A stretch of DNA of 64,000 nucleotides, from positions 27,767,433-27,831,432 of the forward strand of contig OZ023275.1 in the NCBI GenBank assembly GCA_964007475.1, given 5' to 3'. Of the stretch, positions 12,998-24,585 are shown one piece after another; within the stretch, counting starts at the first letter, position 1, and every line of letters begins with the position of its first letter. Below the pieces are notes generated by a model. It did not search any database, was not told the DNA's origin, and saw only the letters and a program-made list of their open reading frames with translations. Source of the stretch: Hybos culiciformis. Lineage: Eukaryota; Arthropoda; Insecta; Diptera; Hybotidae. The position numbers were made by a program, and so were the translations under genes.

Positions 12998-15550
12998 TTT
13001 GAAATGTAACTTCTTAGCCTTAAACGTGAATGAGTATGAGTGAATGTGTGGAATAATTGAAATATATATTGAATTGGCGATCGATAACGTAATAGTAGGA
13101 ATAGTTAAATATTTCTGCGATTTGTGTGTAAGTATATTTATTACAATAAAAAGAAATAAATAAATTTGCATTATACAAATTGTTTTTAAAATTTAAAATG
13201 AATCACCCTATAAACGTTTACTTAAGTTTGCGTGGAAATAAAATATAAATATGATAAACAATCAAAAAATAAAAATAATTTAAAAAACTAGGGGACACGC
13301 TAAGTGAAAAAAAGAAAATCAATCACAATTTTTTATCATAACATTAGGCAATTTGTCTAGAAAATTGAATTGTAAAATAAAAAATGCATAAGTAAGTATT
13401 TATATGAAAAAAAAACACACAAAATTTATAAATAAATAACATTAATGGGGTGAAAAGCTGACGAATTGTTTTTGACACAATATTGTGAACATAATGTATT
13501 TGATTGAAAAAATTAAGTAGTTATAACTTATTATTTCCTAAGAATGTATAAATTTTAAAATTAATATAATTTTGTTTTTAAATAGGTATATTACAAAATT
13601 TGAAACATATGAACATACAGACTTTTAAATGATGCATGGAACCCGTATTTGTCATACATTTTTATTTAAAGTACTTTCGCTCCTAATTTCTTTTAATCGA
13701 AATCCATTTCTGACTCCTGATTCATGCAAACTTTTCTTCGAAATACATATTCTTATGCATTTTTTTGGCAATGCTTTGAGTATATATACAAAATTGTTCC
13801 TTAACATCTGTTAAAATCAAACTAATTTAAAATAACTCAGAATTGAAAAAAACAATAATAAGTTCTCAATTCATTTCACAATAATTAAACTAAATGAAAA
13901 TTGATTTTTTGTTATTTGAGAAATTAAAATTTTCATAAAATGACAGCGGTTAACTTGGCATATAAATATTATATTAAAATCCGTCTTCAAGTTTCGAAGA
14001 TTCCTCTTTATCCAACAGAAATAGTAAAAGTATAATATTATTTTAAAGCTTATTTTCTATAAAATTTATAATAATGAAAAACACGTATTCCCATAAAATA
14101 CTTTGTAATTTGATGAAAATTCCTCTATGTGAAAAGTGATGATCATTCATGTTATTTTTAATAGAAACTTAAATGCATTTTACGTCCTCTCTAACACGAA
14201 AGAAACAAAAGCATCGAAATAATAATAATAATAATATTGTTTTTTAGTTTCACAAAAAAAAAAAAAAATAGGATTTAGAAGGAAAAAATAAGTCATAAAA
14301 TTTTTCTCATTATTAATGTGTATGGTATAACTATATCAATATCAGCTTCTGTTTAGTTTTCAAAACAAAAATATAACTATATACCAAGTAAATTTTTCAA
14401 AATAATCTACAAGTGTTACATTTATTTTCTATGATGAAAGATAAAGAAAAGACAATTAAGGTTTACTTTGATACTGGCAAACACTTATGTTATTGTTACT
14501 TACAGATATTAGCTAGGTATCTCCTTTTAGTATGAAACTGTAGAAATCACGATTATAAAACGGATTAAGAATTCAAAATTACCTACGAAATTCTACACAG
14601 TGTATCGCGAAGTTGCGTTAAGCTAAGAAAATATAGAACTCTCACTCTTTGCATTTGCGAGTTTTACAAAAAAAAAAATAAGAGCCGGAAAGCGGTTAAT
14701 GTTATTTTTAATATATAAAAAGTAAAATTTAATTATTAGTTGTTTTATTGCATTTTGACTTGACGTGCAGTCCATATAAATAATGTCAGAATTTTTTTTT
14801 TACTATCAATCTTTGTTTTCACGTATTGCATTTGTAATAAGGGTGCATTATTATCTGTAAGCTGAAATAATTCAAAATAAATGTAAAAGTTATATCGTTG
14901 TTTTATTAAATTAAAAGCAATTTTTATTAAAATATTAAACGAAATTATTTTCAGGAAAAACTTTCTTTCATATGTATGTTATTTAATTAGACACCGACGA
15001 CATTATAGTTTGATAATTTCATATGAAAAAATATATAATATCTAATATTAAATTATTCTTACACATGTTCTCATATTTTTTAGTTAAATTATTAATTTTC
15101 TCAAGTACCATATTAATAATTTCAGAATTTAATAATCGTTAAATTTCATGAAAAATTTATTAAAATAATGTACATTGCATTGTTGGGTCTTACACGCCAG
15201 TTTAGTGTTCGACAAACTTGCATTTAACCTTGCGGCTCTGTTCTTTTGTAAATTTAGCTTAAAAACTGTTCTTCTAATACAATATTTGCTTAAATTTGTT
15301 ATTGATATAATATCACCTAAATTTTATAAATTTTTAAATCAAAGTGATTTACGCAGATGATTTGTCCGCAGAAAATAAGTGTTTCGATTAATTAAACCGA
15401 ATCGAATGTTTTATGTGATTTTGCAGAATAAATCTTAAAATTTTATTTCTAGAACTCATCACATGCAAGTCAAATAAGGCGAAATTCTCGTTTGAATTAT
15501 TGCAATAATATTGATTACAAGTTACATGTTGTAAAAAAAAATTATATATA

Positions 15551-15594
15551 TTTATATCACAGACATTATGTATTTATATCACAGACATTATATG
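15551..15594. repeat. 22-bp tandem duplication
   Basis: Two copies of a 22-base unit beginning TTTATATCACAGACATTAT lie head to tail, the second differing only in its last three bases. No gene overlaps it. Confidence 0.88.
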
Positions 15595-17160
15595 ATGGAT
15601 GCTAAAAAATGGACATAAAATAAAGTGATGACAAAATATAAGAAGAAATAATTTTTCAGACCCAACATAAAATCAATTTAAATGAATGTTTTGTGACAAA
15701 GTGAAATATAATTTGTGCTTGTGGTTTTAATGATACATTAAATTTAAAATATAAAATTTTAGAGAAATTTTTTATATATAGTTGGAAACTATGAAAGAAA
15801 ACTTAACATTAGATTTTGCGAGAAATTTTAACCTTTGACTCGCCACTTTTTTTTTATTTATTTGGTTTCCGTATAAAATTTAATTTACTAAGTTTTCTTT
15901 GACAACTAATTTATGATTTAAACACAATATAATTTTCAAAGGTCTTAGAATTTGAGCTTGAGGTTGTTTTCTGTGTTCTGCAGAATAAAAGTAATGCCAT
16001 TTTGCAATAATTTTAAATCTCATAAACTTTCAACAATAATATTCAATATAAATGTATCTGAATTATGTGGGATGATAAAGAAAGCTAGTTTTATTACAAA
16101 TTGCTGCTCATAGCTTTAAAGTAGAGTTTTTTAAACTTAAAATAAAGTATTGAATAAATTAGAGTTAACATTGGTTACAAATTTCTTTTAACAATATAGT
16201 TAATTTTCCATTTGTGCATTAATTCTTGTTCATTTGAGTTGAATAAGAAAATAGAAAGAAAAAAAAAAACACTTAAATCAAAATAGTTATTCTTGTTCTT
16301 AAAAAAATAAACTTTTTTTTTTTTTTTTTTTAAGAATTATTGTAATGAAAAGTTTCGAAATTATTTTCTTTTCACTAGTTTTATAAACTTTTTTTTTCTC
16401 CATTAGATTTTCATTGAAAAGACAAACTTTAATTAAAATTAATTATATTTGCCTTTTTTTTTATTTTTTATTAACATTTATATTATGTGCAATAAAAAAG
16501 ATAAGAATCAATTGAGTGAGGATAATTTTTCGAATGAGATTTTCATCTTATTATGTTTTTTTTTTTTTTTTTTTTTCGTTTTGTAATCATCATTATTTTA
16601 TTTTCTCTTTCCACAAGTTAGTCTGCTTGCTTTTGCTATATATAGGAACTTCTTAATTCTTTTTAGTATTCAAATGTGTTAATGAAGATGATAGTTTCAG
16701 AATATTAACATTATTGTAATTTTCTTCCTCTTGTTTTTTTTTTTTTTTTTTCGTTTTTCTTTTCATTCTTTATTCATTCTATGCTTTTTATAGAGATTTT
16801 TCATATGAAAATATTAAAAGATAAGATATAAAAAAAAAAAAATAATGTTGAATATTAATGCCAGAAAAAAAAAAGTATATTATTTTTAAATCTGAAACTA
16901 ATGTTAGGAAAATGAATGGTGCCAAGAAAATTTAATGGAAAAAAAATTCATCAAATTATAATATTAGAAAAATAAATATAATCGGTTTAGCCGTTTGAAG
17001 TTTGAAGTTTTTTTTTTTTTAATTTAATACTTTATTGGAGAACTGACAAAAAACACTGGCTTTTACGGTTTGTGAATTATTAGATTTTGCAGCTAGTGGT
17101 CAAGGCTTATGATAAAACTATGGCTGTGATATAAATTTTTTTAACAAATTACATGCTATG

Positions 17161-17191
17161 TAGTAAGCTACATAGTAAGCTACATAGTAAG
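17161..17191. repeat. 12-bp tandem repeat, about 2.6 copies
   Basis: TAGTAAGCTACA is repeated twice and followed by a partial third copy. Each unit with its neighbour forms a short palindrome (GTAGCTTACTATGTAGC-type symmetry). No function is visible. Confidence 0.85.
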
Positions 17192-17483
17192 AAGAATTAA
17201 GCGTTAAATGATTTTACATCACACAAAGTTTGATAAAATTTATGCTCGTTTAATATTTTAATGCGCATGTGATCGGTAAGTTGTATTTACAATCGTAAAT
17301 TTAGCTCGGTAAATGGTATATTAAATGCGCCAATTATTTATTTAAGAAAATTTTATTTACACACTTCAATTTTTTTTACCACCCTTCAATTTTATTTACT
17401 TTCTTAATTTTGAACTTTTTTTTATTTTTTGCATTGCAAATGTATTGATTGCAACTACCTCTCACATGCACATTTAAACAGTA

Positions 17484-17668
17484 TACAAAACATGTTAATA
17501 AAATTTGTTATACAGCTCGTTGTGTATATACACAAAAACACATGGACACTTGTCAATAATAAATCACTCGACCTAACGGTCTCGTGATAAAAGTATTGAC
17601 TCGTGTCTATGTGTTTTTGTGTATACACAACTCATTGTAATAACAAATTTTCTTAACATGTGTTGTAA
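17484..17668. repeat. Near-complete 185-bp palindrome (MITE or long hairpin)
   Basis: The left arm contains TTGTGTATATACACAAAAAC then ACATGGACAC. The right arm contains GTGTCTATGTGTTTTTGTGT then ATACACAA. The complementarity continues outward through AAAATTTGTTA / TAACAAATTTT and CATGTTAA / TTAACATG, and inward to ATCAC-GACC / GGTC-GTGAT with only about four bases left at the centre near 17576. A transcript from either strand would fold into a single long imperfect hairpin. Structure and size fit a miniature inverted-repeat transposable element or a foldback remnant. A small-RNA hairpin precursor is a less likely alternative. I did not find a convincing target-site duplication. Confidence 0.85.
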
Positions 17669-18340
17669 TCTACTATTCAATCACAATTTAACTTAACGAT
17701 TGAAAAAACTTAACGAAATAATATACTATACGCTTTAAAAATGACAAACTTAAAGTTTAAACAATCATTATTATTTTTAATATCACATTTTCTCGAGGTA
17801 TTTAGTTCTAGGTATATGAGTTGTGATTTTGTTATTACAATCGTATTTAATTCGTATTTGGAAACTTTCAAAACCATGACCACATGAACTTGTTAATGGC
17901 TATATATTAAACTATGTATTTAAGACTAATTTTAAAGAATTAAATAAAATTTTAATTATATAAAACAGAAGTAATTTAATCGTATTATATAATTTATTGT
18001 TTGAATACCAAATAATCGCATTTTCTTTTATAAAAACTTTTTCTTATCATAAGACTAAGTATATTATTATAAGTTTAAAGGAAGAATATTATAATATTAT
18101 GTTGAAAGATTTTTACCCGACAGTGATCATAAAAGGCCTCCGAAGAGAATTCTATATGCGCAATAAAAAACAAAAATTGATATTAAATTGAGTGTTAAAA
18201 TATAAAATACAAAATTTTTTCTCATTTAAAATGTAATAAATTTTTTTTATATATTTTATTTTTTTTTCGTTATAAATTTATTTTCTCCTCGGGGTGTCAA
18301 ATAAAAAATCAACAAAACATTTACATAAATTTTCCATATA

Positions 18341-18361
18341 ATATTTATTATTATTATTATT
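18341..18361. repeat. ATT trinucleotide microsatellite
   Basis: A run of ATT/TTA triplets about 20 bases long lies in AT-rich intronic DNA. Similar short runs occur near 14218-14238 and 44090-44107. Confidence 0.85.
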
Positions 18362-19220
18362 TTCTTTTTTCATAAATATAATATGAAATAAATTTTTATT
18401 ATTTTTATGTTAATGAACCTCAAGCGACAATAATATGATTCCTGAAAGCTTTTTTTTTTTCTCAATTTCATACTTTGTTGGATATGGCCATCGTAACTTC
18501 TTAAAGTCGACTTGAACACGCACAGAATAGGAAAGTTGATATTGTGAAGTTTATAAAGTTTTCAAAATTTAAATAAAAAAATTATTAAAGTATGTAAGCT
18601 AACACGTTACTTTTTTTTAATGAATTCATGTTATAAACTTAATGTAAAAGGTCGTGTTTTTTTTGATATACTAATCTGTATAAAATATAATAATAAGTAA
18701 GATTGGATAAGTTTTAAATAATTTTGAAATAAATATCTAAGTTGTCCTTAAAGTTTCAACCCTTATTATTCATGAATCCAGCCTCTGCTTCTATTTACCA
18801 GCTTTATAGATACACATATCGGTTTTACATCTTTATCAAATTAAATAGTTTACTACACTAAAATTATAAATATTATAATGTGTGCATCAAGTATAAAAAA
18901 TCAGTAAAAATTTTATAATCATAAACAATAATCGTAAAAATACTAAAAAAAAAAAAAGAACAGAAAATCGTTCCGGTTTGATGATTTTTATAAGTTCATA
19001 TGGGATTCTCTTTTTATGAATTCAAAAGATCAAAAAACATAATTTTATTGTTTTTTATTTTGTTAATATACATATGTATGTAATTTTGTTTTGTGCTAAT
19101 GATATAGGGTCATGGATAATAAAATTCTAAAATGAATGAATTTCATATATTAAGTATATACTTGGATTCGTCATAAAATGAGAAAAATGTTGTTAATAAT
19201 AATTTCGTGGAATAAAATAA

Positions 19221-19237
19221 CTTTGCCGACACCACTG
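19221..19237 (-). mobile_element. hAT-type transposon end (inverted)
   Basis: On the minus strand the sequence reads CAGTGGTGTCGGCAAAG, matching the end at 7932 (CAGGTGTCGGCAACC) and the general hAT end consensus. Orientation is inverted relative to 7932, as expected for two ends of one element. The 11.3 kb between them shows no transposase, so either the interior has decayed and been overwritten or these are independent fragments. Confidence 0.45.
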
Positions 19238-21384
19238 TAGATAATATAACAAAATGATTGTATAGAATTCGGTTTCAATCAAGTTCGTCATAACAATTAA
19301 CACTTTTATAATATCATTACGTTTCCGATCTTTCAGATGCCTGGTCTGTATTAATTTCCGATTATACTGAGATGTAAATTATTGAAAAATCTTAACTAAT
19401 CATTTAGTGCTCAGATAAAAAATAATCGATTTATTATTGTGCATTTTAGAATTTTTAGTATCATCGGTTTTATTGGCATAATTTACAAATTCTCCTTTTG
19501 TACTTTTAATTTTAAGAATTAATTTAATATAATTTTATTTAGATCTTAGGTAGGATTCCTTTCTAAAGACAATTATAGAAAATTCCGAACGTATATTTGA
19601 GATTTACTTTGGAAATTATTCTATTCAAATTCAGTGCATCTAAGTTGGCACGAACCCTTCACATATAATCGTCTAATTATAATAAATATTTTTAGCAGTT
19701 TTGTTCTATTAGCTGGTTTATTTTTACTCTTTTTTTTTTTTTACTTGAAACAGGAATTATAATGAAATCAAATATAATGATTTTATTATATTCACAAATT
19801 GGTCAATTTATTTGAATAAAAAGAAGAAAAATTCAAAATAAAGCTGCTATTTAAGGGGACAATAATTTTTAGAGATTTATTAGATAAAAACAAAATAGTA
19901 AAAAAAAAAACAGAAAAAAAAAACCAGTAGCTTAATTAGCTCATGAAGGTGTTAAAATTTCATGAATAATTTATTACAGTGGGGGTACTTTCACTATATA
20001 TAGTTATAATAAAAAACCTCTTTTTTTTTTTGTTAACACTATCTGTGAATTAAAACTAATTGACATAATAGCGCGTATGATTTTATTTTTTTATGTATAA
20101 ATATTGATACAAATTATCTTTATGACTTATTTTCAAATAATTGCGCGAAATTAGTAGATAGTAGATAGATAATAAATTGGGTATTAAAAAATATAGGGGA
20201 AAGTTTTTGAAAGCAAATATGAATTAAATTAAGTTTTTTGTGAATAACATTAAATAATGTGTTAATTCAGGTGGATATTTTTTGAGTTTTTTTTTTGAGA
20301 TTTCATTCAAAAATTTTTATTTTGTCTCTTTAAATTTTTACTGGGTTTTCTTTGTGTGTACATAGAAATAAACTGTCATAAAATATTTCCTTTTTAAACC
20401 ACCGACTACATTTATGAACTGATTTTTACAAGTTTTTTTTTAAATCAATGGGTATAAGATTTTCGATTGCACTTTTTGTTTAATTAATAAAAGTTAAAGC
20501 CAATTTTAAAGAATCGTAATGTTTCTGAATTGCTTCTCTTTAAACTGCATTCCATATAGTGTGTACAATTCTTTCTGCTTTAAGTGTATATATGAACTAC
20601 AATACAACACACATAATTATATATAAAACATTTCCCTATAAGTTAAGGAAAAAATTTCTTCCACTCAAAATACAGCTGTAAATTTTGAATTTTTATTTTG
20701 ACATTTTAACATCTCAATTAAGATTGTAACTAGTAATTAATATTTCATAAGAAATCAAATAAATAATTAAATTCATAAACACACACATTTTATTTGTTGC
20801 GCGCGTTAATTAATATGTTATTTTTTCACGAAAAATAAATAAAACTTAATTTCATTTTCCATCGAAATGAATTATGTATATTCAACAATGAAATAAAAAA
20901 TTTTTTTTATTACTTTTTAGTTTGTCTAAAATTCTTATTAATTGCTTTTTAATATGTTGACATTTAGTTTTTATATGGTATTAACTTTTAACGAATGGAA
21001 TGTACGAATCAAATAAAAAAATGTTTTTTTTTTTTTGTAATAATAATATATAATTATAATTACTACAGCTTAAGTACAAAAAAGAAAAGAACTAACTATA
21101 TAGAAATGAATTTTTATTGAAAATTTATGAATTTTTTATTTTTTTCTTTGCAACAATTACTTAAAATGGTATAATGACAGTTTTTTTTGGTTTTTTCGTT
21201 ATAATTAATTTTGTTGATCTTTTTGCATTTTATATACATATATAAAATGGAGAAACAACATCTTTGTTTTATAAATAATTCATAATGTTGTAATTTGTTG
21301 TAAAATATCATAATAATACCATAAAAAGTATAAAATTTTTACAAATAATGTACACTTAATGATTTTTTTTTTCTCCATACTATA

Positions 21385-21444
21385 CTATCGTATAGTGTAG
21401 TACTGTATGTAGTACTATCATATAGTGTAGAACTGTATAGTATA
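21385..21444. repeat. Two imperfect 30-bp tandem copies rich in TAGTA
   Basis: Copy one, 21385-21414, and copy two, 21415-21444, share CTATCRTATAGTGTAG and ACTGTATRTAGTA-like segments. The first copy and its left flank also contain the inverted repeat ACTATAC...GTATAGT, so the region can fold locally. A similar TAGTA-rich patch lies at 55474-55600. Confidence 0.75.
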
Positions 21445-22424
21445 TTCAACCGAATAATCACTTAAAATTGAATATTTTTAAAAATTTAATTCTAAATACC
21501 TATAATTCAGGCCTAGATTAATTTTCTTTTAGCACTTTAATGGGTAGAACTCAAACTTTATTTAAATTATAATATTTATTCACATTAATAGTTTTAAAAA
21601 TAATCCCTTGTGACTACTTTAAATAATTGGTTAAAATTTAATTTAAAAAACAAAATGAAAAATATCACAACATAACAATAAAAAAAAATCTCAAAATTCT
21701 TTCCCAAAAAAGTTTGAATTCTTTTCTTTTATTTGTGTTCAGAAAAAACTTAACACACCACAAAATTTTCAAAAAAAGTCTTGCAAATTGTCTTTTCAAC
21801 AAAAAAAAATTCATTTATTTTAAGTGCACTTCTTTACAAATTTGAAAAAAATAAAAAAGTTCAAGAAATTGCATTTTGTAACTTTTTTTTGTTTTAAATG
21901 TGAAAAGTTTTCTTCTTGATGGGTTCAGTTTTCTTCAATTTTATTTTAGGTATACATTTTTGTATGTTTTTTTTTCTCAGAATGAAATTATTCCGTTTTG
22001 TCTCCATTTAACACTTAATAAAATAAGGGATTTCTTTTTTTTTGGGTTTCTTCAAAATTTTTAAATCAATTTTCATAAAGAAAAAAATATTCTTAACTTT
22101 TATTTTTCTGTTAAACAAAAATATAATTTTTTAATCTGTTTTTTTTTTTTATTACCGGATATTGTTTTGAAAATTATTGTATATAATTTTAAAATTCATT
22201 TTAATGAATTTTTTTTATTAAAAACTCTTGGGATTGAGTGCAAATATATATATAAAGTAAACCATGCGATTTTTGTTTATATAATTAAATTTTTGTTATT
22301 CTACAAAACTACAAAGTCAAAAAATGAAAATAAACAATTTTTAACAACATTTTTGCTTTAAATTACATCTGATTAGATTTGAGGTAATCTTTTTTACCTT
22401 AACTTTTTTTCTCGCCAATTTAAT

Positions 22425-22690
22425 GACGATAAACGTCGCAAAATTCACACGCGCTTTTCATTCGCTGTTTCTAGATCTAGCAAGAGCCAGGCATTTGCAG
22501 ATTAAGTGGACGAATACCTCTTTTTTCATCCGCGATACCTTATGACTAATTATTGTTGCACGTGTTACAAGTAGATAGATCTTTTTATCTTCTATAGGCT
22601 TTGCATAAAAAGATCTTATAAATATCGCTTTTTAAAGTTGTAAGCGGCAGATAAACCACCTCACACCTAGATTCTTATAGTTCAAACAAT
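22425..22690. promoter_or_regulatory. Candidate intronic regulatory island
   Basis: This is about 265 bases of visibly higher complexity and GC content than the surrounding intron. It contains a CACGTG E-box at 22559-22564, a TAATTA homeodomain-type core near 22546, and TTAAGTGG (NK-2-class-like) at 22502. It also has a perfect 12-bp inverted repeat, AGATCTTTTTAT at 22577-22588 and ATAAAAAGATCT at 22605-22616. No frame is convincingly coding and no RNA gene fold was recognised. It could equally be an old transposon fragment. The regulatory reading rests only on site matches and composition. Confidence 0.25.
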
Positions 22691-24208
22691 GAAAATAGAA
22701 ATTAAATTATTTTTCACTAAAAACTTAATTTACAATATGTCAGCTGCGATTGTTTGTTGAAGATTCAAAATTATAGTATATTTAGATACTTGTTGTTTTT
22801 ATGTATCTAATTCAACAATATTATACAAAATATTATAATTGTAATTGAAATATTTTTTAATAATTCTAAAAATATAGAAAATTATAAATATAAATGAAAA
22901 GCAATAAAAATATTGAAATGATATGAACTGCAATAGCTAAAGTTTGAAAAATAGTTAAAACTTTTCCTTTCAAATACATATTATTCTGTACGTATATATT
23001 TGAATTTTATTCTAAAAAACAATTTTAATTTTAAAAATTTCTATTACATTTGAAAAATGTAGGTACATATATCTATGCATAAGTAATATATCTAGGTTTC
23101 GTATATATCTATCTCAGTCGTTAAAAGTTTTTTGAAAAATTCTGGAATTTCATTTTATTTTCATAATTTTGAGATTATATTGAGAAAAAACTAATGTAAG
23201 GAAATTAACATTAATGCAACAGAAAGAGTTACTAAAATATTATTTAGATTTTTATATAGATTTAAAAATTAGGGTGAATATATATATTAGGCTGGACGAT
23301 GGATGAACTAAATAAAAATTGTGATAATAAAGTTCACAATCGCTTGCCCTAGAATGAGTAATAGCACTTCACTACGGCGACGAAAAAAAAACCTTTAGTT
23401 AGTTATCTCAAAATTACTATTTACAGAGAATCACAACATTACGACAATGTTTTCAGTACTCCTTTATAAATAAAAAAAATAGTATAATTTTGCATCAGTG
23501 AATTCTGTTACATCTATATCATAAAAAAAAGGAAATAAAAATAATAACTTCCTCATGAATAATTCAGAAAATTTAAACACTTGAACCTTTTTTCAACACA
23601 AAAGTAACATATAATTTTTTTTTATTGTTGTTTGAAATTTTTTTACCAAATTCCGGAAAAGGATATAGATATTTACATGTGTGCGTATGTTTAAAAAAAA
23701 AAAAAAATTTTAGACATAAAATATTTGCAACCAAAGAAAATTCAGTGAAATAGTTAAATTCCCTTGAAAATTTTCAATATTTTTCGCTAATTGGAATTAG
23801 AGTTATTACTTTTTAATTATTTCTAAATTCATTTATATTAAATTTTTGTTGACAATTTTTCAACATAACAAATATTTGAAAATACATTTAAAAAAATTCA
23901 AAAATTTAAAATGCTCTTTAAAAAAATAATATGTACAAATTCATTTGAAATTCTTAAAATAAATTAAGTAGCCTAAACTATGTACTGAATTATAATTCAA
24001 TTGTAAGAATTCAATGAATAATTCTCATTTAACTGCATTGCAACAGCAAATAAAAATCTATGCTAAACAATTTCAGCAACGCTCCTCCGAACAACCAAAT
24101 GCAATGATTCTTTCTTACTACATATTTTTCCAATTTCTTGATTCTAAACATGTTTTTCCAATAAAATCAGATATTATAAAATTTATTCATTTAACTAGTT
24201 TTAATTTT

Positions 24209-24214
24209 TTTATT
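24209..24214 (-). terminator. Candidate polyadenylation signal of the nested gene
   Basis: AATAAA on the minus strand lies about 370 bases downstream of the stop codon of the nested gene. A second copy follows at 24182-24187. In such AT-rich DNA this hexamer is frequent by chance, so the assignment is weak. Confidence 0.25.
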
Positions 24215-24585
24215 TAATTTTTTAATTATATTTCTATTTAAAAAATTTATAATAAATATAATATGTGCTTATGTAATGTATGTAATGTAGTGTATGCATT
24301 ATGAAGGAGACTATTTTAACATATATATAAGATAATAAATCATAAATAATAAAATAAACAATTAAATAGTCTCTTATTGATACTGAAGACAAAATCATTT
24401 AAGTAAGATAATTTTGTTTTTGTGGACAAAACAAACGATGTGGTCCGTTCACAAAATTTCCAATTTTCAATCAAGAAAAAAACAAAAAATTAATGTATGT
24501 ACTGACTCAATTTTTGAAACATAAATTTGTTTTTTTTCGTTGAAAAATCTTAGAATGTTTATATATCTATGATCTTTGGTTTAAA

